DNA of 64,000 nt from Glandiceps talaboti (GCF_964340395.1 NC_135555.1:10691931-10755930); one strand, 5' to 3'. Shown: positions 1 through 14,100, counted from the stretch's first letter. Translations and numbers: made by a program. The notes: generated from the letters alone by a model not told the origin.

Positions 1-1468
1 CGGTCCTAAATATCGAATATCAAGGCGGTGTTCTCAAAATTATTAATTAACTTTGTGTGATTAACTTGGCGGCCTTGTTAGAGATAATTCGTGATTTAAT
101 GTACAAGGCACAAACATGTCACTCAAATATAAATATGAATTTCAAAATATTAAAATCAAGAAAGTCTGTGCATTATCAATTTATATCAAAGATAATTAAT
201 TTATCATGTGCAGTTTTTTATATTTAAAGTTATTTCACAAAACTGCAGACCTAAATACTTTTGAGAGGTATATGCTTGACATCATGTTTTGCAATATTCT
301 TGGATGAACTATGTTTGTCAGCCAAAACATTGCTTTATTTGTTCTTTTATTTTCTTTTTGTATTACCGGTACGGCCTGGTGCCGATTTGAATTTTTGAAT
401 AAAGTTTTGCATCAGTATACGTGTCCTAAGCTTGTATTTGATGCGATATGTGATCGCTGAATAGAAGATGTAGAGTGATAAACAACCATTTACACCATTA
501 ATTAGAGATGATTGTGATCAGAAAGTAGTTTTATCAGTAGAGGACTGGCTTTGAAGTTGCCAGGAAAATCTTCTTTTGAAAGCGTTTATCACATACATAC
601 ACTGGCATACATACATACATACATACATACATACATACATACATACATACATACACTGTCTTACGTATACACTTAATCTTCCACAAGAAAAATACAAAGT
701 TGTTCAAGCCGTTCGTTTAACAGTACAGACTTGAGTTTCGTGTTTTCAACTTGTGTGTTTTTGTGTATGTTGTATCCCATGTATCCTGCTGTCTGTCAGG
801 GTCATGTGTAGCTATGGGTGAATTTACAAGATAGTATGTTTATATGTATTAAGTTGACATGGTGAAATTGTCGACCACTGACAAATGAGGTTCTGATCAC
901 AGGTATCTAATCAATTGTACAAATGGTTATGTAATGAGCCTGAAACATACTACATCTGTGGCGGTACCCTCGACCCATTTAAAAAAATCATCTTTGTGCT
1001 CACTAGCAATTATCTATCAGACTGTGTACAAACAAACACCCCCTCTCCCCGTAGAAAAAGGATAATTTATTAACCTTACAAATGCTCGGAGTGCAGTTGC
1101 CAGTAGTATAGATGCAGTAGCTATAAATAAAGACGAATCAATGAAAATGAATACAAATTATACAATTTGTTTGCTCATTTTACAAAAAACAAGAACCGTT
1201 TGTGAATGTAATGTAAAATCTGTAAATCGTTGAAATATCCACCATACGTAAAAGTAAGAAAATTGTCAGACTGAAACACAGGTACGACCTTTGAACTGTG
1301 TCTGTGACCTTTTAACATGTTTAGAAGACTGTACGAAAGACTGTTTGAATTGTGTCGCTGTAGATTGATTAGCGGAATGACATGTGACACACTTAATCCA
1401 GGAGTAGTTTTCGTGACTTGGTTCGTGTGTCATTCTAAAGTCACGTAACACTGCTGTTGGTGGCAAAT
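1..1468. other. Left-edge intergenic sequence, no gene recognised
   Basis: I see no convincing coding exon here. It holds an ACAT microsatellite (about 592-655) and an AATAAA at 398-403 that could be the poly(A) signal of a + strand gene lying outside the window. The last few hundred bases must contain the promoter and 5' UTR of the fasciclin gene that follows. I see no clear TATA box or other motif. Confidence 0.5.
592..655. repeat. (ACAT)n microsatellite
   Basis: Tetranucleotide run of about 13 to 15 units in the left-edge intergenic DNA. It has a few imperfect units at its start. Confidence 0.9.
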
Positions 1469-1849
1469 ATGTCATTGTTTTGGTTCAAGATTGCTGCATC
1501 GTCTATACTTCTGCGTCTCCTAATATTGTGTAGCCTCAATACATACATTATAGTAGTGGACAGTGCAAAGTCAAACACCTTGGAGTGGCCACCTCCACCC
1601 ACTAAGACTATCCTTGAAAACGCGGCAGAATGGGGAGCTACTAAATACCTAGAATTGGTTCAGCAATCAGGTTTGGACAAGACTCTGTATAATGGGAAAG
1701 GTAAGAAATTCATACACACAAGTCAGAGGCAAAGACTCTATGTTTAAAATCCAAGATCATTGTGTATGTTTCCTACTGTCTATTAAATACCGACAATCAC
1801 TGTTTATTTACTTTAAGTTAGTATATAGAACTGGACGACCACACTAAAT

Positions 1850-1893
<44 letters not shown>

Positions 1894-4800
1894 CTCGTGC
1901 GTGCGAATAAATGGACGTTATAGTGCATTAGAAAGCTTTTCTATGAACATGTCCTCCAAATAATTACAATAATCATATCCATACCTAAAATACAATTTTA
2001 CAAGTTGATTAAAATTAACCTTTCTGCATTCGTATATCTGTAGTATGTATTTTTGTGTAAACGTCATTTTAGGTCCACTTACGATCTTTGCACCAAACAA
2101 CGATGCTTTTGATCAGCTAAATCCAGACATTTTAAAACAACTGGAGACGAATCAAACTTTTCTACGGGACATCCTACTATATCACACCGTGAATGCCTCT
2201 GTGGTAGATAATGATCTGAGACAAAACGAGAGACTGTTTCCCACGATGCTGAAACCAAGGCAACTCAGAAGTGAGTTGTACATCGAGGGAACAAAGGTAA
2301 GAAATGAAATTCATAAAATTGTTTCTTTCCAATAATATGACTTCAGAAAATAGGTAGGTAGATCGGGATTTTATTTTAACTTTTTTTCTTTCATATTATT
2401 TAATTTAATTTTTTTTACAGCTTTTGTTTGTTGAGAAATTATTTCATCCCCGAGACAAGATACTCGTTGGTCACAATACTTTTGTGGCATTTTGACGAGG
2501 TGTAAAAGAAGTAAATTGAACATAATTATATGTGAAGTAGACGAACACAATATGTAGACTGTACAGTACAAATTCAACTTCCTGTCACGTCAAAAAAGAG
2601 TCTTTCTGGAATGGGATTATTTGTAAATTGACAAAAGATACTTTGGCAAGAAAATTCACACGGAAATAGTAAATTCTCACCATTTTTACCGTTTTGAATG
2701 CCAAATGTATTTCGGAACAACAGCTTAACTAAGATCGGTTAGGTTATCGGATACACACATAGTTAGTTTATCACTTTGGATATGACTGATGACTGAATGC
2801 ATGCTACAACTTCTCTTTGGATGATACAAATGGACTCTTCTGATTGGTCAATAAGTTGCACGATATCATGTTTGGTCATGTGGGGGCGTACGTAGATCTT
2901 CGTACTTCTCCTTTCGTACATTGTACGTCATTCAGCCAAGCCTCTTCAGCCTTCATCAAGCCACATATAGCCCAGAGTTGTGGTGTGATGGGATTTTGTC
3001 TATCGTCTCCCCACAAAAGAAATAAATAAGTTACAAAACTCGAGAGTAGACCCCAGACTTCGACACTTCGATTCTTTGGTCTTCCTGACGTCAGTTTTGC
3101 AAGGTTTCAATCAAATTCCATGGACGTACTTGGTCATAATCAAAGCTTGAAAGAGCTGTAAATAAATAAATAAATGTGTACGACAAAGTTTATAGTCATA
3201 TCGACTCATATATCGACTCGTATGTTCGCCTCCAGGTTGGGGTATGGACTGTGTCGGGTGCTATGCTACAGTACGGTGACGTCATGTCTACCAATGGCGT
3301 TGTTCAAGGTTTGATGAGTTTGATTTACCCAATACCGGAGAAAGTTATATATGACTATATAAAAGAAGATTCCAATTTCACCATTATTAAGAAAGTCATT
3401 GACGTTGCTGGTTTGAATGCCACGTTCAAAGGTAAGCAATATATGGTTATTTACTATCGAGAACAAACTTTTGGGAACTTGTTCAACACAAATGTTTGAA
3501 TCCATGGCCTTGGACCAGAGCTCTGGCCTTGGAGTTAAAATCTTGTAAATGGAGCTATACAGATAAAATAGGACAATTCGTTTGTTCTGGGTCATCTTCT
3601 TTTTTCTACAAGTGTAATTCAACTGTTTTTGACATTTAAATAGCCCGGGTGTTAAATGTTAATTCAATCCTAAATGTTTTTAAAATGTTCTTTTTTATAT
3701 TTCAGGGAAAATCCCATATTCCCTCTTCGCTCCTTTGGATGTTGCTTTCAACACACTGCCGAAGAGTTTCGTGGATAAATTGCTTTCCGATCCCAGTCTA
3801 GCTAAACACGTACTCTACAATCACATGATAAACTGTACAGTGTACAGCGTAGGATTCTTCAATGACCAACCTATGAGAAACATGGATGGTAACCAAATGA
3901 ACTTTGACACCGACTATTATAACGGTATTTATATTAATTTAAAGGACTCGCCTTTTAAGAATATATTTTGTTATTCCTTGTGACGGATAGAAGCTGATAA
4001 AAAGGTCTCTGATGCATCTCATCGTTCAACTCTTGACCAATCATAACTCTCCATATTTACGGTATCTGTAACCTTGGTGACAATTGTATACAATATAACA
4101 TGCATCACCACTCATGACTGACCTGATTGACAGCAATGTCCAATACATTACATGCATTACTAAGGCCTAACAAAAAAAATGTGTGGTTCCGATTACGCTC
4201 AATTTAGAATAGGTAGTGTAGGTCGATTTTTTATTTTATTTTACTACATATTTTTTTTTCATGTGTGAGTGACTAGTTCAGGTTTTTAAATTGATGTCCA
4301 TACGGTCTCTCAGTTATTGGTTTCTTCCCATCTGATGTACAGCCATTACAGATTGGAAGAACAGTTTTATATGTCTTTTTAAGTTGATGTCAGTTTCCGC
4401 ACCCATTATTTCTGGCGAGACTTCACAATTTTCACGATTTTATTATTTTTTTCTCGAATACGTAAAAAAAAGTTTATTGTCGGCAGTGAAAAACTAGGCG
4501 GGGGTCAGGTAACCGGAACCGATTTTTTTTAGGCCTTAGGCTTCCATTTAATAGATGGCTGCCACCATTTGTATTGAGCGGCGTGAAACTACTTCTCCAA
4601 AGTGACTCAAATAAGACACCTTTCTCATTGGTCAAGAAGTTTCAGGATAAGTTTTTTTTGGCCATGTGGGGGCGTGCTACATTCACATTCACATACACAT
4701 ACTTTGCAGTCACTTTGTTCACGAAAACTCTAACTTATTGTTAAAATCAGAAAAGTAAGGGATCAACATGCATCTTCTTAAAACAGACAATATAATGATC

Positions 4801-5115
4801 TAAAAACTATTCGTATTGTAGTTCAAAATGGCAACAAAACAAAATATTTTAGTAACAGTTTGACAATTCCCTTGATAAGCAAGATGGTGAACAGCCAAAT
4901 TTCTTGGTTGACTTCATTAGGACCATAAATAAGTTTTAATATGGCAATGTACATATATACATGGCTTAATTTTAAATTTATTTTTTTCTCCAGATACCAT
5001 CACTGTCAACAACATACCTGTCATTGAACGAGATTTACCCGTTACCAACGGTGTTATCCATGGCATCAATGGTATACTCTATCATTCAGAAGCCAATGAA
5101 TTCTTAACTACATGA
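1469..5115 (+). CDS. Secreted protein with two FAS1 (fasciclin) domains
   Basis: Five coding exons: 1469-1700, 2073-2296, 3236-3431, 3706-3924, 4994-5115. All junctions are GT-AG and in frame, giving 330 residues. The ATG at 1469 is the first in frame and begins a hydrophobic signal peptide (about residues 1-32). FAS1 domain 1 spans about residues 45-180, with the H1 box around TIFAPNNDAF and an H2-like LLYHTVNAS. Domain 2 spans about 187-320, with SLFAPLDVAF and VLYNHMINC. Each domain ends with the usual TNGV-x-[HQ]-G type strand. FAS1 proteins are extracellular adhesion or matrix proteins (periostin/TGFBI/fasciclin family). This one is short, with no EMI domain, GPI tail or transmembrane segment visible, so I expect it to be secreted. 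The exact orthologue is unclear. The exon 4 donor at 3925 (GTATTT) is weak and was chosen because it restores frame. An AATAAA follows 70 bp after the stop. Confidence 0.88.
1849..1905. repeat. (GT)n followed by (GC)n tract
   Basis: A pure GT run grades into GCGCGC inside intron 1 of the fasciclin gene. Alternating purine-pyrimidine DNA of this kind can adopt Z-form. Confidence 0.9.
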
Positions 5116-5184
5116 ACTTATTGCACATTGTCAATAATAATAACAACAACAACAACAACAACGACAACGACGACACAACTAATG

Positions 5185-5202
5185 AATAAATGGACAAATA
5201 AA
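5185..5202 (+). terminator. Poly(A) signals for the fasciclin gene
   Basis: Two AATAAA hexamers, at 5185-5190 and 5197-5202, lie 70 to 87 bp after the fasciclin stop codon. Confidence 0.6.
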
Positions 5203-5749
5203 CATCCAAATGAAATCTAGACGAATTAAAAAGGGGATAATACCCCACTAGCATAGTCAGTAGAATGACACTTTATGCTAGCTTTATGAGAACCATGAAA
5301 ATAATTCAGAAGAAATGTTGTGTGTAAATGGTCAACCCATCATCATAAACAAACTGAATGGGAAGAAAGTATACCAAAAATAATCATTAGCTTGGTAGAT
5401 CAAATCAAATCAAAGTTATGCAGGTTATAAGACACAAACATTTCATGTTTCTTTTGGCATCAAGTTTTTGGTCTGTCTTGACTGACAATTCTCATCAGAA
5501 TGACAAATTCCATAGTTGGAAATCTCAATGCTGAAAGAAAAATTCTGAACTGCTTGTGCAGTTATAATCTGTATATTCACCATGATTTCATATATTAATT
5601 CTATACGTGATCCCTAAAAAAATATGACAATCAAAATTTTCAACTGAAAATTCATCTTGAATCAGAAATTTTATCATAACTGTAACATCATGGTTTTTGA
5701 AATGTATTAGAAACACAGACATGTTTTTGTGTATAAAAAAAGGAATACA

Positions 5750-5755
5750 TTTATT
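5750..5755 (-). terminator. Poly(A) signal for EXOSC4
   Basis: AATAAA on the - strand, 61 bp beyond the EXOSC4 stop codon. It implies a very short 3' UTR. Confidence 0.6.
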
Positions 5756-5815
5756 TTCCAGTTTCATGGCAGTCTCTTTATACATTTATAAAAATCTTGT
5801 TAGAAAGTTGGCTTT

Positions 5816-7226
5816 CTAGGAAGTTTTCATTAGATTTGTCACTTCAGCTACGTGTTCTCTGACAGCTTGGTCCAACACAACGTGAATGTCTTTACAGCCT
5901 TTGATTCCCATATCAACCACTTTCTCCAGATTATCTGCATGTAGTCTGGAATTTTGTTGAAATAAAACGATTTGTTGAGATTTGGGCAGCAAAGCTAACA
6001 CCATCTCTGGTCCACCAGCTGTTTCTTCTAAGTAACTGATATCAACGACTGGTGTGTCTTCTAATAAACTTGATGTACATGCACAGACGTAATCCCGCAT
6101 TGGTATGCCAGCATCTATTACGGCTAAAGTAGCGGCATTGACACATGCACAGTAGTTACCTCCATCTGATTGTAAGATCTGAAAAAGACACATAAAAGTT
6201 TGAAGAGGACAACTAAAACCTCATTTTTTTTGCCTGGGCAGCAGCCAGTTCTCCTGGGATTTTCCCAAGGGGCATTGTTTGCCAAGAGTGTGTAATAGAG
6301 CAGAACCTATACAATGTTTCTGATAGAACTTGAAGGAATTATTATTTCCTGGATGCTACTGGGACTCCCCATTAAACCAAAGTGCAAGGTATGGATCTAT
6401 GCATTGCAAGGTTACCCCTCCCCCTCCCCCTCCCAATCATTGAAGTTCTGAACTTTGGTGAAATTGCTGCCATGTGACTTTACCTACATGTATTAAACTA
6501 CCTCTCTACATTGCCAAGATTCTACACCCTACTGACAGAAACACCATGTGCCAAACTGCTTGGAAGATTACATGTAACTCATTATAAAGTAAGTTTTTGT
6601 GTGTAAACAAGAATGGAATAGGTGAATGATTGACCTACAGTTACACACTCAAAATACATATTTATGCATGACTGCACAACATTCATTTCAGTTTTTGAAG
6701 ATTAATCTCATAGTGCACATTTCGAGCACAAACACAATCTTGGCTCTTTTGAACATTTTAATTGCTTTTTCACATTTGTCAAAGAATAACATCAATAATC
6801 GAAATAGTAAGAGAGAGAGAGAGAAAATTACCTGTACATATATATCAATTTGTGATCGAGGGTAAAGATGGGTCAGTATAGCAGCATCAAATGTTCTTTT
6901 TAAGTTTACTGACATTTCCTGTGATCTTCTGTCACCTTTAGGACGGCGTTTCCTTTCACCAGTACTAAATGTAGCCATGCTATACTGGCAGTTTATCAGT
7001 ACCTTGTCATGAAGTGCTTTAGAGCGACCCCCTGTGATCTGTTGGAGATAATAATTAGACAAATTTGTGAATCAATCAATGTCAAATAGCAGGTAATTTT
7101 GTCCATGACTGTACTTGTCTACAGTCTAGACTTAACTTATGGGTACATTATTATGGTACATTGTTGCATATTTATAAATTAGAATAACCAAAATAATGAA
7201 TATGTACCCAATTTATTGTATGTATG

Positions 7227-7258
<32 letters not shown>

Positions 7259-7713
7259 TGTATGTATGTATGTATGTACGTACGTATGTATGTATGTGGA
7301 TTCAAGTGCTTGTGGGTTACTTTCCAAAAATACTATTCATGTAATATAAACTGTAGCGCAATAAAATTCAAGTGTCTATACCGCTAGAAGAAATACACGT
7401 AACATTATAGTAATCTAGTATAAATACAACACACTCCTTGGATCCAGTCAATCCAGCAGCACATCGCACACCAGCAGACTACACTGCAAATGTGCGTTCA
7501 CAATGTGGATGTTTCGAATGGCAGTGAGATAATGAACTTTACCTCGTGGGGACCATACACTGTCGCCAGCACTTTAGTGTTTCCCTGCTCAATGTAGGCA
7601 GAACCATCTGCTTGTTGGAAAACACCCATTCGACATCGAATCTTCCGTAGTTCGTGGGGTCTACGACCATCGGCTCGAAAACCTTGGTCTGAGAGCAGCT
7701 CAATGCCTGCCAT
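5816..7713 (-). CDS. EXOSC4: Exosome complex component RRP41 (EXOSC4)
   Basis: Three coding exons on the - strand: 7713-7543, 7038-6832, 6178-5816. All junctions are phase 0, giving 246 residues against 245 in human. RRP41 is an RNase PH-fold subunit of the six-membered ring of the RNA exosome, which feeds RNA to the RRP44 and RRP6 nucleases in nucleus and cytoplasm. Visible family signatures are the N-terminal MAGIELLSDQGFR and DGRRPHELRKI, then GSAYIEQGNTKVLATVYGPHE, CQYSMATFSTGERKRRP (about residues 75-91), RSQIDIYVQ and DAGIPMRDYVCAC. The protein is close to full-length human EXOSC4 throughout. The ATG at 7713 sits exactly at the family N-terminus. The promoter is shared with OPLAH. The identification is secure. 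Confidence 0.97.
7219..7297. repeat. (GTAT)n microsatellite
   Basis: Tetranucleotide run in EXOSC4 intron 1 with a few GTAC variants near the end. Its + strand translation (MYVCMYVC...) is an artefact. Confidence 0.9.
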
Positions 7714-8057
7714 GCTGGGTTTTTTTTTGGTCTGGTTACATCACAACCTCGTTCGCATGATGGGTCATCATGACTAACCTGTGAGTCGTTGTTTCTCTTC
7801 AACTAAACGAAATCGTGTGTATGTTATATACTATATTTTTAGAACATAAGAAGTGTCGTAAGAAAGGATAAAAATACCATGTGAAGTTAATATATTTTAA
7901 ATAAAGTCGATAAAACAGTTACGATATATTCACACTTTAGACGAGGTTAGACCCGCGTGTGTGACCTTAATGATCTTTACGAGGCTTGTTGATATATGCA
8001 TTTGGTACAATCGATCATTGTGGTCGTGATCGTGTTTGCACACTGAAGGTCCACAGA
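7714..8057. promoter_or_regulatory. Probable bidirectional promoter of EXOSC4 and OPLAH
   Basis: Only 344 bp separate the two divergent ATG codons, so the 5' UTRs and promoters of both genes must lie here or overlap. I see no strong TATA box positioned for either gene. A partly palindromic stretch with TGGGTCATCATGAC lies near 7760-7775. A TGACCTT half-site (AAGGTCA on the - strand, a nuclear-receptor-type half site) lies near 7961. These motif matches are short and could be chance. Confidence 0.6.
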
Positions 8058-11000
8058 ATGGCCACACGGAAAGCGATGAATTCGGCGATCGGCAAATTCT
8101 GTTTTGCCATCGATCGTGGTGGAACGTTCACTGATATATATGCAAAGTGTCCGAATGGAAAGGTTCGGGTAATGAAACTGCTGTCGGAAGATCCTAGCAA
8201 ATATCCAGATGCACCCCGAGAAGGGATCCGTCGGATCCTTGAAATGGTAGGTAGTGGAAAGAGATGAGGCAGACGGTACATGTATACACCCATGATAGCA
8301 TGAGCGAACGCATCACCAACAAGTCCCGAACAATTGCATGTTTATGTCTGGGTATTATCACTGGTGTTGCGTACAAAATGCAAGTCACGATGACTAGTGA
8401 GTTTATATGATGTGCTGATAAAACACATGTATAAACTAAGAACAACCATGGGTGGGTGGTACTTCATTGTAACAGCCTAGGAAATTACCTCTTTAAAGTT
8501 TAAGTTTAGGCAATATTTTTTAGGATCACTTTGCTCCTGGATGTGATCAAATTAAAACAATGTATACATGTATGTATACAGATTTAGCACAAAAGTTAAA
8601 TTTGCATTTTATAACTTCAACACCGTTCACCATTGTCATAACAATGCTATGTTTTACCTTTTGAATAAGAATAACCATTCTGTGTTGTCGAATGACAATG
8701 TTCAAATGAATGCTCCCCATTATTATATATGTAATAGCCTCATTGTGTTGCCTATAAAAGTTTTGACTTCAATTCTGCGAGCATGGGTGGTACATCCATG
8801 GTTAAGCTTTAATTTATATATAGTTAACAAATATGTGAATGGGCTTTAAAAATTGGCAGTCAAATGCAACAGACATTGAAATTTCACTTTTGAAATGCCA
8901 GTAAATTTAAAAGGTCACATGCAGAATGCTTATATTCACTGATATTGGACTATTGATCACCTGCAAGTGCCGTTACTGGCAATCGCCTTGTCTGATTATG
9001 TATGTTTATTTTATGTTTTCTCTTTATTTTATATTGGCAAAGTATCCCAAAATGAGACAATTAATAGTTTTGAATATCTTTCACAAAGTAAAAGTGTTGT
9101 GGGAAATTTAAGTACTATATAGCATACTGAACTGATGGCAATAAATGCCTCTCCAACGTCTATGATTATAGCCAGAGTGATTATAGCCAAACTTATTGAT
9201 CATGACATGGCAGAGGGGTGTGGTATTGGTACCGTTGTAGTAATACCGTATTGTCCTGTGTCACAAATTGTGTGCAACAGCATTTGTGTGTGTGTGTGTG
9301 TGTGTGTGTGTGATCATTTTATGAGAAAATTTATCATTACATAGCAAGTATTGTAATCTACTTTATTTGACATGCAGAAGATGATGAAGGGTCAAGATAA
9401 GACAATAGAAAAAACTCTAAGAAACTCAGATTTACATGGTAAATATTTCCAGTACATGCATGATGTACCAACATTGTTGATAAAGTAAAAGACTAGTCAA
9501 AAATAACCAAGGAAATTATGAATTATACTTTTTTGTGTTGGAAGAGGAGGCCAAGTGAAACAAAAATGTGTATTTGAGTTGACAAATTGTTAACTTGACA
9601 GTTGTTTTGATATGTGTGAATGCGAGCTGTCCAAATTGTGACATTTGCTATTATTTATGAAATGGCATGTTATGCAAATGAGGTCTAATGTTGACTTAGG
9701 TCAAAGGTCATTAAAAAGTACTGTTTACTTTTGTCATGTTTCAATGTTCCTTTTTTTCAGACTAGAGTAAGACCAGGACATTGGTAGGTAGATGATAGCT
9801 AGGTCAAATAAAACATGTGGTTCCCACGTAGATTTACTGCGCCAACTGTAAACTTTTTTATGCTTTGTGAAAAATACTATGAAAACGTTTTAAAAAATCA
9901 GATAAATAAAAACTGGACTCATAATTTTTTTTTTACTAAACTAATGCTCATTTGACAATGACTCAGTTATTTGTGTCTCGGAAAGACACATATCATAATT
10001 TTTTGTTTCTAAAATGGTGGCCGTATTTGTATCATATTCCCATGGTTGGGGGTGGGGTTACTCATATAGTAAAGGTATACACATATGTACTGCAGTTTTG
10101 ACCCTCTTTTCGACTAATGTAGACTTTTGACTTCTGATTTGTCAAGCATTATGTAGAGGTTGAATTCCCTCTTTTAATGCATGTGCAACCTTTGACCCAA
10201 TACTTTAGACAACATAGTTTCAAAGTTGCAAAGATTTTCAAATATTTCAAGATTTTTTCAAAAACTTACTTTCCAGGTTGCCAAAGTTTTTCAAGGCTTT
10301 TCAATCCTATTTTCAGACAAAGTATAGAGATTTGACCTGTAGTTTCTGGCTGAAATATTGACTTTTGATTGCCAGTTTTTGATTTTTGTTGCATTTGGGC
10401 TTGGAAAAATAAATTTGCCATGGTACACCTGTACTCAATACCCAGCCAAGTACACCATCCCATCCCCAGGATCATATCATTATACTCCAAGTTATAAATA
10501 ATTTGTACATTCTGTCTTTTTCAGGAAACTGGTCAGACAATGCCCGCATCAGAACCACTAGATACTTCCTTGATTGATTGGATCCGAATGGGTACAACCG
10601 TGGCTACTAATGCTTTACTAGAGAGGAAGGGAGAACCAATGGCCTTGGCTATCACAAAGGGGTTCCAAGATCTTTTATATATTGGAAACCAAGCTAGACC
10701 CAAAATATTTGATCTTGTAAGTGTCCAAGAAGTATTAGATATTTTTGATATAATTTATTTGTCAAAGCAGTCCTTTCATTCCCTAGATTCAGGCAAGCTG
10801 TATAAACTTTTATTTTCTATTACAGGAGATTGTGACACCGGATGTTCTATACGATGAAGTTGTGGAGGTTTCAGAGAGAGTTGTCTTAGAACAAGATAAG
10901 TGTCAGGTTGAAAAGAAACCTGGGTTACAAACAGTGACCGGCACAACAGGTGAAAAGGTGAGGGAAAAAATTATTCACAGCTGAGAGCAAAGTAACCAGG

Positions 11001-11121
11001 GAAAGAAAAAGAAATAGTTTTAAAACTCAATGAGTGAATTGATCAATATCACACACAAAATAAGTTATATTGCACCACAAAAATTGATCATTCAATCGAT
11101 CAATCATTCAACCAAATAATA

Positions 11122-11153
<32 letters not shown>

Positions 11154-14100
11154 GATCGATCGATCAATCAGTTACATGCTCGCTGCCCCCTGTGCTATCA
11201 CATGCAACAACAATATAGTACATGTAATTTGGTTTGTGTTCATTATACTTTGTCATTACAAACCACAATACTTATGATATCTTAGAAATTTGCTGTCAAT
11301 TTTTCTGATCAGTTGAAATATCTTGACTGAAACATAATACTAAAGAATTGTTCATTGTAACATCTTTTTTATTTGTTATAGTTGGAGGTGTGGCAAGCAG
11401 TTGACAAGGAACAACTCCGAAAAGATTTACAGAAAGTTTTAGACAAAGGTATAAAAAGTCTTGCTGTGGTCCTGTTGCACTCATACACGTAAGTTTTTCA
11501 AAAGTATGATGTGAAATAGATAAGAAAAGGAAATGGGACATTTCTTAGATTATATTTGAGATTCAAAATATTTTGACAATGCCCAAATATCGTCAACTTA
11601 ATATAGTATGTGTTTCAGAGAGAACAGTCTGTATATTTTACTCGTAGTTTGTTCAAGAAAACTTCAACCTGCTCTCAGTTAACATCAAGAAGACAAATGA
11701 GCAGTCACCATGCAACATTTTATTACCCTGGTAGTTGAACCTTCATTTTTCTAAGATAGACACCAACTATAACTATTGTCGCAACATGTTGAGACAAATG
11801 ATAAGCTATTGAATGGATGTTGGTTTAATTACGGTATCAGCAGGGAGGCATCTCTGAAAACTAGTTTATTTAGAGTTCCATGAACATGAAATACTGTTTT
11901 GAGACTTCCAATATTTACACTATCTTGATCACGGGGTGATTAAAATCACACAACAGAGGAATCGCTATCACCCACTTGTGTAATCTATCACATTGAGTAA
12001 CAATATATTTAGTTTGCGTCTGTCTTAGTAAACCGAAAGCTGGAGTACCAGTGTCCTAATTGAAGAATAACACAATCTCAGAATTTATCTTTTACTATAC
12101 TTCAAAATGGTTACCAAAAACTATGTTAATTTTGTGGGAATTTAATAGGTAGATTCATTGTTTCCTTGAAAACGCGATGTGAACAACCACATTTCTGTGG
12201 TGATTTCAAAACGATTAGTAACAAAGTTCAGGAGGTAAATTGTGGGAGATTTTAACTACTTTGATTTCAAACACTTTGGACACTAAGTCACATTCTTCTT
12301 TAACATCACAGATATTTAGGAGTGTGAAACTATCAACACATTCACATTCAGATTCACATTCAAAGATGACCTCCAATGTGAATATGTTGGTAGTTTCATA
12401 CTCGACAGATATTTAGTGTCATAGAATAAGAAGTCATACCAAAATAATCAGTGTTTTAATTGATTACTGTGATATTGAATTGAACACTATAAAGATTGTG
12501 AAAAGAACAAAATTATTTGAAAAAATTTATACAATAAAAATAACTCTAAATCAATGGAAGCATGTTTTCTGTTTAATACATACACAGGTTTGATGGGCAT
12601 GAGTGTGAAGTTGGTGATTTGGCCAAAGAAATGGGATTTACACATGTATCACTGTCTAGTCATGTGATGCCTATGATTAGAGCTGTACCCAGAGGTTTCA
12701 CTGGTAAGTAATGTGTTTACTCTTACATTTTGTGAGACAGTAAGATTTGTATTTTTTTCAGGGTTTTCTTTAAAATGAAATTCAGTCAGTGCTTATTTCT
12801 GCCTTTAGTACACTTGTATTGATTACTGTTATCAACTTAAAGGAAAAGTTCAGTCAGGCTTATTTCTGCCTTTAGTACACTTGTATTGATTACTGCTATC
12901 AACTTAAAGTAAAAGTCCAGTCAGACTTATTTCTAAAGGGCCGTTGTGCCGTTCTGATCCGAGCCAGGGGTAATAAATTGTAAAGCGCTTTGAGCACGGT
13001 GTGGGAAAGCGCTATATAAGAACCCAACATTATTATTATTATTATTTCTGCCTTTAGTACACTTGTATTGATTACTGTTATCAACTTAAAGGAAAAGTCC
13101 AGTCAGGCTTATTTCTGCCTTTAGTACACTTGTATTGATTACTGCTATCAACTTAAAGTAAAAGTCCAGTCAGACTTATTTCTGCCTTTAGTACACTTGT
13201 ATTGATTACTGTTATCAACTTAAAGGAAAAGTCCAGTCAGGCTTATTTCTGCCTTTAGTACACTTGTATTGATTACTGTTATCAACTTAAAGGGAAAGTC
13301 CAGTCAGGCTTATTTCTGCCTTTAGTACACTTGTATTGATTACTGTTATCAACTTAAAGGGAAAGTCCAGTCAGGCTTATTTCTGCCTTTAGTACACTTG
13401 TATTGATTACTGCTACATGTTTAAAAGTCCAGTCAGACTTATTTCTGCCTTTAGTACACTTGTATGGATTACTGCTATCAACTTAAAGTAAAAGTCCAGT
13501 CAGACTTATTTCTGCCTTTAGTACACTTGCATTGATTACTGCTATCAACTTAACAGAAAAGTCTAGTCAGACTTATTTCTGTCTTTAATACATTTGTATT
13601 GATTACTGCTATCAACTTAACAGAAAAGTCCAGTCAGACTTATTTCTGCCTTTAGTACACTTGTATTGATTACTGCTATCAACTTAACGGAAAAGTCTAG
13701 TCAGATTTATTTCTGCCTTTAGTACACTTGTATTGATTACTACTATCTACTTAATGGAAAAGTCCAGTCAGACTTATTTCTGTCTTTAGTACACTTGTAT
13801 GGATTACTGCTATCACCTTACATGATTTTTGAGGGCTACTAATACACTTGTAATTAGTAAATGTTGAAAAGTTGATGCCACCAAGCCATCTTTGCATCTG
13901 TGTGTATGTTTCTGTGTATTGTCCATTGATAAACAGCCATTTTTCTGTCATGCATATATCTATATCACAAATATACGCTGACTCTGAAAAGTTCATGGTA
14001 TGTCACTCACATCATATCTGAGTCATCCATGGACAATTGTCAATCAAGTTCTTATAAAATCCATAATTTGTACAAATCTATGAAAACAAAACCCAAGGAG

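Larger units (their letters stand above)
5116..5815. other. Convergent intergenic spacer between fasciclin and EXOSC4
   Basis: Tail-to-tail spacer of 700 bp. It holds an AAC/ACG trinucleotide run near 5140-5177, poly(A) signals for both flanking genes, and otherwise unremarkable AT-rich sequence. No further gene seen. Confidence 0.7.

Noticed and set aside
1457-1468. Start of the fasciclin frame upstream of 1469
   Set aside because: The extra codons begin with TTG. The first real ATG is at 1469 and leads directly into the signal peptide.
7196-7387. MYVCMYVC frame
   Set aside because: Translation of the (GTAT)n microsatellite.
12795-13830. Possible CRISPR-like array
   Set aside because: The 67-bp units are head-to-tail without unique spacers, in an animal intron. 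It is a minisatellite.
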